This document shows, one piece after another, positions 27,018-37,238 of a stretch of 64,000 nucleotides of DNA; position 1 is the stretch's first letter, and each line of letters starts with the position of its first letter. This DNA comes from an uncultured Psychroserpens sp. GTDB lineage: Bacteria > Bacteroidota > Bacteroidia > Flavobacteriales > Flavobacteriaceae. The notes under the pieces are model-generated. The model had not been told where the DNA came from, ran no database searches, and saw nothing but the letters and a program-made list of their open reading frames with translations. The DNA lies in NCBI RefSeq assembly GCF_947500255.1, contig NZ_CANMRL010000005.1, positions 62,001-126,000 of the forward strand. Reading direction: 5' to 3'. Made by a program: the position numbers and the translations under genes.

Positions 27018-27656
27018 TTAAATTCGTTGTTCTAACCAGCTTCTAAATTCATAAAAATTTTGTGGTGCTACACCATGACCAACAGGAAATTCAGAATAAC
27101 TATGTTTAATGTTTTGGTTGTCTAAAAATTTTGGTGCTTTTCTGGCCCAATCTACAGGGATAACTTGATCTACGCTACCATGAGAACAATAAAAATCAAG
27201 ATGTGAGTAGTTATTGTTTTTAGTATTTGTTATCATATCTTCACTAATATAACCGCTTAAAGCCACAATATTTTTTACTTTTTCTGGATAGGTAAGAGCA
27301 ACAGCATAACTTAAAATAGTGCCTTGGCTAAAACCCAATAAAGTAACATTCTCTTTATTAACAGGATACGTTGCACAAGCTTCATCGATAAAGTTTGAAA
27401 TTTTATCTCGCGATTCTATAGCTTGTTCAACATCATTCCATTTGTTTTGTTGTGCATCAAAATTAATAGCATACCAAGCATTTCCAAAGGGTTGCATTGG
27501 ATATGGTGCTCTTAAAGAAATGATAAACAACTCTTCAGGAAGCTCTTGTGCAAATGAAAATAAATCATTCTCGTCACTACCATAGCCATGGCACATGATA
27601 AGTAATGGAGCATTCTCTTTTAACGATGATGGTCTAGTGATATAATGTAATTTCAT
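27018..27656 (-). CDS. Alpha/beta hydrolase (carboxylesterase/phospholipase type)
   Basis: LLGFSQGTILSYAVAL nucleophile elbow; C-terminal PVGHG. Confidence 0.85.
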   Translation of the reverse strand: MKLHYITRPSSLKENAPLLIMCHGYGSDENDLFSFAQELPEELFIISLRAPYPMQPFGNAWYAINFDAQQNKWNDVEQAIESRDKISNFIDEACATYPVNKENVTLLGFSQGTILSYAVALTYPEKVKNIVALSGYISEDMITNTKNNNYSHLDFYCSHGSVDQVIPVDWARKAPKFLDNQNIKHSYSEFPVGHGVAPQNFYEFRSWLEQRI

Positions 27657-27660
27657 GTTG

Positions 27661-27993
27661 TTATTTACCTATGTTTGCAAACCATTTTTGGAAATAAGGC
27701 CCTAAAACAGGAATAGTTTGAAATTTTCCTAAAAATGCAATAATGAACCCATATAATACTAATGTACCAAAAAACACCCATAAGCACATACGCAACGTTG
27801 CAGAATCAAAGTTGCTAACACTTATGGCACATATCAAGTAAGCCAACCATAAACCTAATGCTTGTCGTATATGAAAACTAGTGAAAGGATTTTTTTTATC
27901 TGCATTTAAATAATAAGCAATTAGAGTTCCAAAAATTGGAAAGTAGCTCACGCAGGCCAAGGTCTTTCCTTGTTTTATGATATCTTCAGTCAT
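27661..27993 (-). CDS. Small multi-TM membrane protein
   Basis: YFPIFGTLIAYYLNADKKNPFTSFHIRQALGLWL. Confidence 0.65.
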   Translation of the reverse strand: MTEDIIKQGKTLACVSYFPIFGTLIAYYLNADKKNPFTSFHIRQALGLWLAYLICAISVSNFDSATLRMCLWVFFGTLVLYGFIIAFLGKFQTIPVLGPYFQKWFANIGK

Positions 27994-27998
27994 TATAT

Positions 27999-29252
27999 TT
28001 ATTTGATTAGTAGTTGGTTATTCGCTACAATACCATATACAGTTCCGTTGAGTTCTTTTCCTTTGTATATAGCGTTTTTAGATGTAGATAAGATGTTGTT
28101 ACCTGAAAAGGTATAACTTCCACTAGGATTGAAAAGTGATACATTAGCATCATTACCAACAGCAATAGGAGTCACTGTTAAACCAAACCGTTCTCTACCT
28201 TTAGTCAATAATTCTATGGTCTTTTTTACCGTGAATATAGAATTTAAAGCTCCAAAGGCACTTTCAAGACCAATAGTACCATATTTGGCATAATCAAATT
28301 CAATTTTTTTGTGCTCGATATCTAAAGGATTATGATCGCTAGTCACCATATCGATAGTGCCGTCCTTTAGTCCGTCAATAAGCGCATCAATATCATTTTG
28401 AGTTCTCAAAGGAGGTAATACTTTATAGTTGGTGTCAAAGGTGTTAAGTTGTTCATCTGTATATAGGACATTATGAATAGCAACACTACAAGTGACATCT
28501 AGTTTTTTCTGTTTCGCTGCTCTTATTAACGCGACAGATTTTGCAGTAGATACCGTTGGAATATGTAGCTTTCCTTCAGTGTATTCTAAAATAAACAAGT
28601 CTCTTGCTATTTGTAATTCTTCAGCTAAGGCAGGATTTCCTTTTAGGCCCAATGATGTACTTGTTACATTTTCATTCATAACTCCCAATCCACTAATTTT
28701 TGATTCTTGTGGAAACGAACAAACCAATCCATTAAAATTACTAGCGTATTGTAAAGCCAGTTTCATGAGATTCGGATTTGAAATTGGTTTTTGGTAATCA
28801 TAAAAAGCCACGGCTCCTGCTGTTTTCATATCAAATAATTCAGCTAGCTCTATACCATCGCTATTTTTGGTTAAAGCACCAATAGGATAGAGGTCTACTG
28901 CATGTTTTGCAGCTTTTGATTTTAAAAATGAAATACCAGCATATGAATCGATGACAGGGTTTGTATTAGCATTTACGGCTACACTAGTAAAACCTGAGTG
29001 CGCAGCTGTTTGGAGTCCGTTATCTATAGTTTCACGCTCTTCAAAACCAGGTTCACCAAAACTCACACTACTATCAAACCAGCCTTGAGATACATGGAGG
29101 TTATCTAATCTTATTTCTTTGTAGTTTTTTGGATTTTGTATGCGTTTAGAGATTTGGGAGATTGTCCCTTTTTCTATTAAAATATCAACGGTTTGATTGT
29201 GAAAATCGCTTTTAGGATCAACTATAGTGGCGGATTTTACAAGTACGTTCAT
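27999..29252 (-). CDS. Dihydroorotase-like amidohydrolase lacking canonical metal ligands
   Basis: GWFDSSVSFGEPGFEERET replaces D.HVH.REPG; MVTSDHNPLD and LESAFGALN retained; start MNVLVKSATIVDP. Confidence 0.8.
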   Translation of the reverse strand: MNVLVKSATIVDPKSDFHNQTVDILIEKGTISQISKRIQNPKNYKEIRLDNLHVSQGWFDSSVSFGEPGFEERETIDNGLQTAAHSGFTSVAVNANTNPVIDSYAGISFLKSKAAKHAVDLYPIGALTKNSDGIELAELFDMKTAGAVAFYDYQKPISNPNLMKLALQYASNFNGLVCSFPQESKISGLGVMNENVTSTSLGLKGNPALAEELQIARDLFILEYTEGKLHIPTVSTAKSVALIRAAKQKKLDVTCSVAIHNVLYTDEQLNTFDTNYKVLPPLRTQNDIDALIDGLKDGTIDMVTSDHNPLDIEHKKIEFDYAKYGTIGLESAFGALNSIFTVKKTIELLTKGRERFGLTVTPIAVGNDANVSLFNPSGSYTFSGNNILSTSKNAIYKGKELNGTVYGIVANNQLLIK

Positions 29253-31174
29253 TTCAGAAATTTTAAGATAAGCATTTCGATAATTAAGAAAATCACTGCA
29301 AAAATAACAAACCATTTCCATAGTTCATTAACATTAGTTGCACTTTTGATATCACTTATAGCTGTAGCCACTGAATTATTCATGCTGGTATTCGCAATAT
29401 TTTGAGTATCAAAGTAATTTAAATGACTTTCATTTCTATTAAAATTAAAGCTTAAATTTTTAAGAAAACTATCTTTATTTTTAACCGAGATAATGCCAGC
29501 TACGTCTGGATAAGTGTTTGTAATAAGCTCAACCTTATTGTCATAGGTTTGCTGCAAGGGAATTACAGAATTATCACCATTTACGAGTGTTAAAATATCG
29601 TCTTGTTGTAATTGCGTTGCAATATCTATATTATTTTCTTGCCCAATAGTGTAAAATAGATTGCCAGTTTTCAAGCTTTGTTTTCCAATATTATAGAGTA
29701 CAGGAACAATTAGCGGAGAGTTTTTAAAATTTGAATTTATAGGATCTAAAGCTGCTGAAAATCTAAAGGCATTTCCTGATTGCGCCAAAAATGACATTCC
29801 GTCTTCAAAACTTAAAATAGAGTTGACAGAGCTTGTAGCATTGTTATAAAATGAATTGACCTTAGGGTATTGAAAATTGTTAACACGTTTATCAAATACA
29901 TTGTTAAGTAACGGATGTGAAAAGTTAATTGTTGTAATCTTTTTTTCTACCGGGTTAATAGCACCAAAATTAGAAAGATTATATTGGTTAAATAATTGAT
30001 TGTAAGTGTTTAATGTTGCTTTTTCTGAAGGGATTATTAATATACTTCCTCCATTGTCAGTAAATGATTTTAACGTCGTAATGAGAGCGTTTGGAATCGT
30101 GTTTAATTCGTTTAAAACAATTAAATTTTGGCGTTCGATTATATTGTAATTTAGCGCACTAAAATTTGATGATGTATACTCAAATTCATCACTTGTATAT
30201 ATTTTTTTAAGGAAGAGATCATCAGCTTCATTTATAGCTAAAACGTTTATTTTTTCACGTTTATCAATATTGAAATACAGGGTATTGTCATACTGAAGAT
30301 TACTATCTTCTATAACAAGTTTACCATTAAATACAGTATTTACAGGAATTGTGAAATTAGTAGCCGCCTCATTACTAATGTTAACAGCCGTTTTTGCAAT
30401 GAGTTTATCATCATTATATAGTGATACAGGTAAGGTTTCTATAGGATCACCTTGATTTTTTATACCTACGGTGAGTTCAATATTTTCTACTGTGGTTTTT
30501 GATATAAACACACTATCAATAACAATGTTACTTTGATTTGTAGGTTTTAGCTGCACTAATTTCAAGTTAATTAGACTATCACTTGTAGCAGTCATAGCCT
30601 CAGCCTTTTGCTGAAAATCGGATACTAGCACTAGATTTTTTATGCTGCTTTCATCATTTGAAAATAACTTTTTTCCCTTTAAAATTGCTGCATCATATGC
30701 AAGTTGATTTGCAGAGTGTTTTAATTGGATCAATTCATTTTTAATGGCTTTTATGCTCGTATTATTAAAGTTTACATCGTTAGTGAAAATTGAAAGTTGT
30801 TCATTCTCGTCAACGTTTTCTATAATGTCTTGTATAGCCGAGTTTAACAAACTGCCATTAGTACTTGGTGATTGCATACTAAATGAGTTGTCGAGATAAA
30901 TAACGGTTTCACTTTTTGTATTGAAGCTTTCAGAATTTGAAATGTAAGGTTGAGCAAAAGCAATGATAGTAAAAGCTAAGAGTAATAAACGTGTAATTAA
31001 TGTAAGCCATTTTTTTAATTGTGAGCTTTTACGTGTTTGAATGGTTAATTCCTTTAAAAATTGAACATTAGTAAAGGGGACACTCTTGAATTTTCTTAAT
31101 TGAAATAAGTGAACAATAATTGGAATGATAAGCAGAAATAAAGCGTAAAGAAGTTCTGGGTGTTTAAACTGCAT
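29249..31174 (-). CDS. BatA/VWA-domain aerotolerance-like membrane protein
   Basis: N-terminal FKHPELLYALFLLIIPIIVHLFQLRKFKSVPFTNVQFL BatA signature, VWA-like YLDNSFSM, C-terminal TM. Confidence 0.8.
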   Translation of the reverse strand: MQFKHPELLYALFLLIIPIIVHLFQLRKFKSVPFTNVQFLKELTIQTRKSSQLKKWLTLITRLLLLAFTIIAFAQPYISNSESFNTKSETVIYLDNSFSMQSPSTNGSLLNSAIQDIIENVDENEQLSIFTNDVNFNNTSIKAIKNELIQLKHSANQLAYDAAILKGKKLFSNDESSIKNLVLVSDFQQKAEAMTATSDSLINLKLVQLKPTNQSNIVIDSVFISKTTVENIELTVGIKNQGDPIETLPVSLYNDDKLIAKTAVNISNEAATNFTIPVNTVFNGKLVIEDSNLQYDNTLYFNIDKREKINVLAINEADDLFLKKIYTSDEFEYTSSNFSALNYNIIERQNLIVLNELNTIPNALITTLKSFTDNGGSILIIPSEKATLNTYNQLFNQYNLSNFGAINPVEKKITTINFSHPLLNNVFDKRVNNFQYPKVNSFYNNATSSVNSILSFEDGMSFLAQSGNAFRFSAALDPINSNFKNSPLIVPVLYNIGKQSLKTGNLFYTIGQENNIDIATQLQQDDILTLVNGDNSVIPLQQTYDNKVELITNTYPDVAGIISVKNKDSFLKNLSFNFNRNESHLNYFDTQNIANTSMNNSVATAISDIKSATNVNELWKWFVIFAVIFLIIEMLILKFLK

Positions 31175-31281
31175 TCCTTTTTTTGGATTGTTTTAGTTTG
31201 GAATCAAATATAGAAAATGATAAGCGATTAGTTGCTTTAGCTTTTGAGAATTTTAACGTTTATCTAATGATTGAAGTTGAG

Positions 31282-31722
31282 CTATTGCTTTTTTTTCATT
31301 TCTCTAATAGGTGTCATGCTTCTAGCTTGAAGTTTCCACAACCCTTCATGTTTTGCGAATACACTCATATAGCGCATTTTAGGAATTGGATTTCCCATGA
31401 TTTTTCCATCTAATTTCAATACACCAACAATAATTGCGCTATCTCCATTTAAGATAATTGTATTAGCTACAACATCAACACTTGAAACATTAAGATTCTT
31501 GATGCCTTTAATGGCCTGTGACTTGCTTTCTGTTATGCCAATTCCTGCTATTAAAATGAAATCATCTTTAACATGCTCATTAAAGAATGCTTCATTTTTA
31601 TGAAGTGCATATTCTTTGTAAATATCCTCATTTAACTGAATGAGTTTCTCTTTTATGTCTTTTTCAGAGTTTTGACTAAACACTGAAAACGGTAAAATTA
31701 ATAGTACAATTAGATATTTCAT
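31282..31722 (-). CDS. Secreted NTF2-like (DUF4440-type) protein
   Basis: Signal peptide; NTF2-like fold pattern GDSAIIVGVLKLDGKIMG ... WKLQARSMTPI. Confidence 0.65.
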   Translation of the reverse strand: MKYLIVLLILPFSVFSQNSEKDIKEKLIQLNEDIYKEYALHKNEAFFNEHVKDDFILIAGIGITESKSQAIKGIKNLNVSSVDVVANTIILNGDSAIIVGVLKLDGKIMGNPIPKMRYMSVFAKHEGLWKLQARSMTPIREMKKKQ

Positions 31723-31770
31723 AATGACTTGTTTTATTAAGAGTAAATTACAATTTTTTGAAGGTTCAAT

Positions 31771-32778
31771 CTAACAAAAGAAAAAATAATCAATCATTGA
31801 TACCATTTTCTGTTCTTGAAAATAGGAGGTAATCTCTTTTTGAGACTCAGCATTGGCAACAGTAACAATACTTTGAGGGTTTTTAAGGTCTTCTAGATAC
31901 TGGAAATTATGTAATAATTCATCATAGATATGTTTTCCTATCTTTTTAGGGTTGTCACAAATCCAAATAAAAGGAATGTGTTTGGTCTTTAAAAGTTGAG
32001 CAACTTTTTTTCCTTTTTGTCCTGCTCCCCAAATGGTAAGTGGTCTGAAATCATCATAATTAAGTTCTAAAAAATAATCGACCTTTAGTTCTAAGAAATG
32101 ATTTTCGGCATAATGTTCATCTGTTCGCGAAGCTCTAGTGCTATAGTCCCTCCAATAGTGTAAAACTGTATTACTGGGAATACATTTGATATTGTTTTTA
32201 TAAAACCGAAATGTGAGATCATAATCTTCAGGGTAACGTTCAGGAATAAAGCCTTGACAATTAAGGAGATCATCACGATGTAACATCCAACAAGGTGAAG
32301 GAATAACACATTCTTTATAAATTTCGGTGTAATTATGCCCATATTGGGTTAAATTGTTAAGCCATGATTCATATTTAGCATAGCCATCTCCAATTCCATT
32401 ATCACTGAAGTATTTTACTAATCCCAATGCGATATGTTGCTTCCCATGAGTTTGCAAATCGTTGAGCATCATACTTAGCTTTTCAGAATGCATAATATCA
32501 TCACTATCCATTCTAGTGATATAGTTTCCTGAACTTTCAGAAAAAGCGAGTCGCAATGCGTTAATAATCCCGTTACCTTTATTTTTATATAATTTAATAC
32601 GCTTATCATGCGCTGCGAAAGTATTCACAAGCTCATAACTTTTATCGTTAGAATGATCATCAACAATAAGTAATTCCCAATTTTGATGACTTTGATTTTG
32701 AATAGATTCTATACATTCTGGAAGATATTGTTCCGTATTTTTAAAAGGCGTAAGAATACTAATTAAAGGATTTGACAT
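31771..32778 (-). CDS. Glycosyltransferase family 2
   Basis: SNPLISILTPFKNTEQYLPECIESIQNQSHQNWELLIVDDHSND ... DSDD; start moved to the second Met. Confidence 0.9.
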   Translation of the reverse strand: MSNPLISILTPFKNTEQYLPECIESIQNQSHQNWELLIVDDHSNDKSYELVNTFAAHDKRIKLYKNKGNGIINALRLAFSESSGNYITRMDSDDIMHSEKLSMMLNDLQTHGKQHIALGLVKYFSDNGIGDGYAKYESWLNNLTQYGHNYTEIYKECVIPSPCWMLHRDDLLNCQGFIPERYPEDYDLTFRFYKNNIKCIPSNTVLHYWRDYSTRASRTDEHYAENHFLELKVDYFLELNYDDFRPLTIWGAGQKGKKVAQLLKTKHIPFIWICDNPKKIGKHIYDELLHNFQYLEDLKNPQSIVTVANAESQKEITSYFQEQKMVSMIDYFFFC

Positions 32779-32881
32779 GTTACAAAAGTACCATTTTAAC
32801 AAAACCTTAGCTAAATTAGTGGTAACAGATTGTAGTTTTGTGCGTCAGATAAAAAATATCTGAAAAACAATTAACATTACG

Positions 32882-34771
32882 ATGAAAAAAATCCTATCAA
32901 TTTTTGCTACTAGTGCACTACTTGTAGCTTGTGGCTCTTCTAAGTCTTCGGTAAATGACTTAGCTACAGCAAATCCAATTTCAACATCTATCAACTTATC
33001 TGCAGTTACTGACGATAAAGCACCTGTGATTATAAACCCTGGACGATTCACCGAAGAGGTGGTGACGTACAGATTACCTAAGGTTGTCCAAGGAACGTAT
33101 TCTGTGAGTGACTTCGGAAAATATGTTGACGATTTTAAAGCATTTGACTACAACGGTAACGAAATGACTGTCGTTAAAGAAAATACGAATACTTGGACCA
33201 TTGCAAACGCAAAGGAACTTGATAAAATAGAGTATATGGTTAATGATACGTTCGATCAAGAAGTGAGTGGTGGTATTGGAGGAGATGTTCCTTTTTCACC
33301 AGCAGGAACAAATATTGAACCAGACAACTATGTATTAAATTTACACGGTTTTATAGGATATTTTGATTCTTTAAAAAATGCACAGTATACATTAGATGTT
33401 ACAGCTCCTGCTAATTTTGAGCGTACATCTGCTTTAGAAACTAGAAATACAACTTCAAGTTCTGACGGAACACAAATCACGACTTCATATTTTGCGCCAC
33501 GTTATTTTGACATCACTGATAATCCAATGATGTATGGTAAGTTAGATGTAGAAGAGTTCATGGTTGGCGATATTAAGATTGTATTGAGTGTATACTCTCC
33601 AAACAAAGTGCATAGTGCTGCGAGTATGAAAGAGACGGTTTACAAAATGATGGAGGCTCAAAAAGCATATTTAGGCGATGTCAACAGTACGCCACGTTAT
33701 GATATTTATTTATACCTGTCTGATGGTACTGAAAAAGCCCCTAAAGGATTTGGTGCGTTAGAACATCATACATCAACTGTTGTTGTGCTAGGTGAAAACT
33801 CATCTAAAGAGCAATTAGCAGCATCAATGACTGATGTGGTTGCACATGAGTTCTTTCACATTGTAACGCCACTTTCTGTACATTCTGAAGATGTGCATTA
33901 CTTTGATTATAATGATCCTACATTCTCAAAACATTTATGGATGTATGAAGGTGTGACCGAATATTTTGCACAGCATTTCCAGATTTATGAAGGTTTAGTA
34001 GATGCAGATACTTATTATGCTACAATGAATCAAAAAATCCAAGTATCTAAAAATATGGATGATTCGATGAGTTTTACTACAATGAGTGAAAACGTACTCG
34101 AAGAACCTTATGCAACTAATTATTACAATGTTTATATGAAAGGTGCTTTGATTGGTATGTGTATTGATATTTTAATGCGTGAAGAAAGTGATGGAAATAG
34201 GAGTATGTTGTCATTAATGAAAGAGCTATCTGCTAAGTATGGAAAAGAAAAACCTTTTGTTGATGATAATATCATTGCAGAAATTACTGAGATGACCTAT
34301 CCTTCTGTGGGTGAGTTTTTAAATACTCACGTTGTAGGTGGAACACCAATAGATTATTCAAAGTTCTTTGAAAGAGTAGGATTAACATTTGGTGAAAAAC
34401 GAGTGCCTACAAGTTACATTCAAAGTGGATCAGGTTTTATTTTTGGTGCAAATCAGGAAAAAGGAGAGATCTTCTTTTCTGAAGGTGTAAAAAACAATAG
34501 TTTTTGGGCAGATCAAGGTGTGATGCCAAATGATATCATTAAAACTGTAAATGGTGAAGCCTTAACAATGCAGAATGCACAAGCAATGCTTGGTGCTATG
34601 TACCAATGGAAAGAAGGCGATGATATCAAAGTTGTATTAGAACGTGATGGTGAGGAAGTTGTAGTCGAGGCTAAATTAGTCCCGTCATTTACGACATCTC
34701 GCAGCATTATAGAAGCTGAAAATGCGACAGATGCTCAGATAAATACAAGAAAGGCTTGGTTAAAAGGTTAA
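32882..34771 (+). CDS. M61 family metallopeptidase lipoprotein with C-terminal PDZ
   Basis: Lipobox LLVACGSS; HEFFHIVTPLSVHSE zinc motif; PDZ-like GVMPNDIIKTVNGEAL. Confidence 0.85.
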   Translation: MKKILSIFATSALLVACGSSKSSVNDLATANPISTSINLSAVTDDKAPVIINPGRFTEEVVTYRLPKVVQGTYSVSDFGKYVDDFKAFDYNGNEMTVVKENTNTWTIANAKELDKIEYMVNDTFDQEVSGGIGGDVPFSPAGTNIEPDNYVLNLHGFIGYFDSLKNAQYTLDVTAPANFERTSALETRNTTSSSDGTQITTSYFAPRYFDITDNPMMYGKLDVEEFMVGDIKIVLSVYSPNKVHSAASMKETVYKMMEAQKAYLGDVNSTPRYDIYLYLSDGTEKAPKGFGALEHHTSTVVVLGENSSKEQLAASMTDVVAHEFFHIVTPLSVHSEDVHYFDYNDPTFSKHLWMYEGVTEYFAQHFQIYEGLVDADTYYATMNQKIQVSKNMDDSMSFTTMSENVLEEPYATNYYNVYMKGALIGMCIDILMREESDGNRSMLSLMKELSAKYGKEKPFVDDNIIAEITEMTYPSVGEFLNTHVVGGTPIDYSKFFERVGLTFGEKRVPTSYIQSGSGFIFGANQEKGEIFFSEGVKNNSFWADQGVMPNDIIKTVNGEALTMQNAQAMLGAMYQWKEGDDIKVVLERDGEEVVVEAKLVPSFTTSRSIIEAENATDAQINTRKAWLKG

Positions 34772-34793
34772 ATCAAATAATCTTTATAATCAT

Positions 34794-34833
34794 AAAAAAA
34801 GCTGATAAATAGTACTATTTATCAGCTTTTTTT
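34794..34833 (+). terminator. Terminator after M61 peptidase gene
   Basis: AAAAGCTGATAAATAGTACTATTTATCAGCTTTTTTT. Confidence 0.85.
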
Positions 34834-34842
34834 ATTAAACCG

Positions 34843-35121
34843 CTATCCAATTATAAAATTTTCAAATTTTCTGATAGAATCGAAAAACAATTTTTTATCA
34901 GAATTGGATTGGTATGTTAGTTCAAACGTAATTGAGTTATTCAGAAAATTATATGAGAAATTTATTGGTACAAGCTTGTCTTCTAATTCAATAAACATGA
35001 GCACAGTATTTATAGCGTTTTGCACATCATTTTTATTCTCAATAGTTAAATTTTTAAACCCCATTTTGTTAGAAAAAACAGACTTAAGTTGAGATTTCTT
35101 TAATTTAAAAGAATATTTCAT
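34843..35121 (-). CDS. Hypothetical protein
   Basis: 92-aa frame. Confidence 0.5.
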   Translation of the reverse strand: MKYSFKLKKSQLKSVFSNKMGFKNLTIENKNDVQNAINTVLMFIELEDKLVPINFSYNFLNNSITFELTYQSNSDKKLFFDSIRKFENFIIG

Positions 35122-35166
35122 TTTGGTTAATTTTAGATTAGCTAGGGGTATACAAATATAGAAAAT

Positions 35167-35931
35167 TTAAAAGCCTTCAAAAACCCCTAACCCAAATAAT
35201 GCAAAATCATACTTCACGGGATCATTGGAATCTAATTTCCTTAAGGCTGTATCAAGTTCAAGTAACGCTTTTCCATCGTTTTGTTTTCGCTTGAGAAGCT
35301 TTAATTTTCTAGCTACATTTCCTGAGTGTACGTCTAAAGGGCAAGAGAGTAATGCAGGAGATATGCTGTTCCAAATACCAAAGTCTACACCATTATTGTC
35401 CTGTCTTGCCATCCATCGTAAATACATATTGATACGTTTAGCTGCCGAGTTCTTTAGTGGGTCACTCACATGCTTTTTAGTACGCTCTAAATGTTTTATT
35501 TCGAAAAAGACGGATTTGAATCTATGGATTGCCAACTGAAGGTTGTTGTTTTCAATACTTGTTGAGAACACAGCTTCTAAGCCGTCATGATTGTTGTAGA
35601 TATGCTTTAAGCTTTTTACAAACTGAACAAAATCTAAACCATTAAATGTGCGATGTACAAAACCACCTAATTTCTCCAAATCTGATTCACTATGATTCTT
35701 GATAAAATCGTAAGGCGCTTGGTCAAGTAATGCCATCATTCTATTAGCATTATTGATAATACTTTTACGGTTTCCCCAAGCTATAGTAGCTGTTAGAAAT
35801 CCTGAAATTTCAATATCTTCTTTTTTTGAAAACTGATGAGGGACTTGAATAGGGTCGCTTTCAATGAATCGCGGATGATTGTATTGTTCAACTTTAGCGT
35901 CTAAAAATTCTTTAAGTTCTTTTTTATTCAA
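35167..35931 (-). CDS. TIGR02757 family protein
   Basis: DPIQVPHQFSKKEDIEISGFLTATIAWGNRKSI; RMNxYLRWMAR-like LRWMARQD; LDVHSGNVARKL. Confidence 0.85.
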   Translation of the reverse strand: MNKKELKEFLDAKVEQYNHPRFIESDPIQVPHQFSKKEDIEISGFLTATIAWGNRKSIINNANRMMALLDQAPYDFIKNHSESDLEKLGGFVHRTFNGLDFVQFVKSLKHIYNNHDGLEAVFSTSIENNNLQLAIHRFKSVFFEIKHLERTKKHVSDPLKNSAAKRINMYLRWMARQDNNGVDFGIWNSISPALLSCPLDVHSGNVARKLKLLKRKQNDGKALLELDTALRKLDSNDPVKYDFALFGLGVFEGF

Positions 35932-35975
35932 ATGATTACGACTTTAATACATACAAATTTACATTACTTTAATAG

Positions 35976-36006
35976 TTGTTGCAATAGTTTAGAATTGCTA
36001 ATTTTG
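35976..36006 (+). promoter_or_regulatory. Bacteroidetes-type promoter
   Basis: TTG (35976-35978), 20-nt spacer, TAATTTTG (35999-36006). Confidence 0.5.
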
Positions 36007-36024
36007 TGGGTATAACCTAATATT

Positions 36025-36480
36025 ATGAAAACATCAGTCTACTTAGCCTTATTATGTGTGTTCACATTAATCTCTTGCCAACGTGTAAAAGATAAAACTC
36101 AAGAAACCATTAATGCAGGAGGAGAAGCTGTAGGAAAATCGGCTACCGAATTTATTGAAGGAGTTTCGGAAGGAATAGATAAAACCTTAGAGGTAAAAAT
36201 AGCTATGTCTTCAGATTTGAAGGCCAGTGGTTTAAGTACAGGTAAGTACTCAATATCTAATAACCCACAAGGAGGTAAAGACAACTTACTTACACTATAT
36301 ATTATTTTTGATCAGGATTTTAAGGACATTATTTACGTGAAGGCTTTTGACAAGAATGGACTTGAAACAGGACGTGCTAAACTAGAAGTAGAAGGTAAAA
36401 AAGGAGAAGCAAATTATTATGATTTTACTTTTGGGAAGCGTGTTGAAATCGAATATCGAAGTAAGATTGTTGTGGAGTAA
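36025..36480 (+). CDS. Hypothetical lipoprotein
   Basis: Lipobox LISC. Confidence 0.65.
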   Translation: MKTSVYLALLCVFTLISCQRVKDKTQETINAGGEAVGKSATEFIEGVSEGIDKTLEVKIAMSSDLKASGLSTGKYSISNNPQGGKDNLLTLYIIFDQDFKDIIYVKAFDKNGLETGRAKLEVEGKKGEANYYDFTFGKRVEIEYRSKIVVE

Positions 36481-36526
36481 AGTTATCTAACTATATTAGA
36501 GTTGGATAAAAACAGTAAGACTATAG

Positions 36527-37189
36527 TTACCCAACAATTTTCCCGTCAACCATGGTTAGTTTTCTATCTGCCATGTTTGCTAATTCCTCATTATGCGTTA
36601 CAATAACAAAGGTTTGACCAAACTCATCACGAAGTTTAAAAAAGAGGTTGTGTAAATTTTCAGCAGATTCGCTATCTAGGTTACCAGATGGTTCATCGGC
36701 AAAAATCAAACTTGGATTATTTACCAATGCTCTGGCTACAGCTACACGTTGCTGTTCACCACCAGAAAGCTCATTGGGTTTGTGATCATAGCGATGGGAT
36801 AACCCTAAAAAGTCCAATAATTCTTTTGCACGTGTTTCGGCTTCATGCTGAGATTTTCCGAAGATAAAAGCTGGAATACATACATTTTCTAAAGCTGTGA
36901 ACTCTGGTAATAACTGATGAAACTGGAAGATAAAACCAATGTGCTCATTTCTAAATTTGGCCAGAGCCTTGTCTGCCAATTGCGGAATAGATACATTATT
37001 AATTACAAGCTCACTCGAGTTATTTGTACTTATCTGATCTAAAGTACCAATGATTTGGAGTAACGTTGTTTTTCCTGCGCCAGAAGCACCAACTATAGAT
37101 ACAACTTCTCCTTTATTAATATCAAGATCCACACCTTTTAAAACATGCAGATCTCCATAATATTTATGAATGTTTTTTGCTTTGATCAT
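36527..37189 (-). CDS. ABC transporter ATP-binding protein (LolD-like)
   Basis: Walker [27 protein letters not shown]. Confidence 0.9.
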   Translation of the reverse strand: MIKAKNIHKYYGDLHVLKGVDLDINKGEVVSIVGASGAGKTTLLQIIGTLDQISTNNSSELVINNVSIPQLADKALAKFRNEHIGFIFQFHQLLPEFTALENVCIPAFIFGKSQHEAETRAKELLDFLGLSHRYDHKPNELSGGEQQRVAVARALVNNPSLIFADEPSGNLDSESAENLHNLFFKLRDEFGQTFVIVTHNEELANMADRKLTMVDGKIVG

Positions 37190-37238
37190 CCTATTGAAAT
37201 GAACTTCGAAAATACCATTTTAAAATGAGAAATGATAA

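Noticed and set aside
31771-32342. 83-aa alternative frame inside the family 2 glycosyltransferase
   Set aside because: Out-of-frame overlap with a clear GT2 gene.
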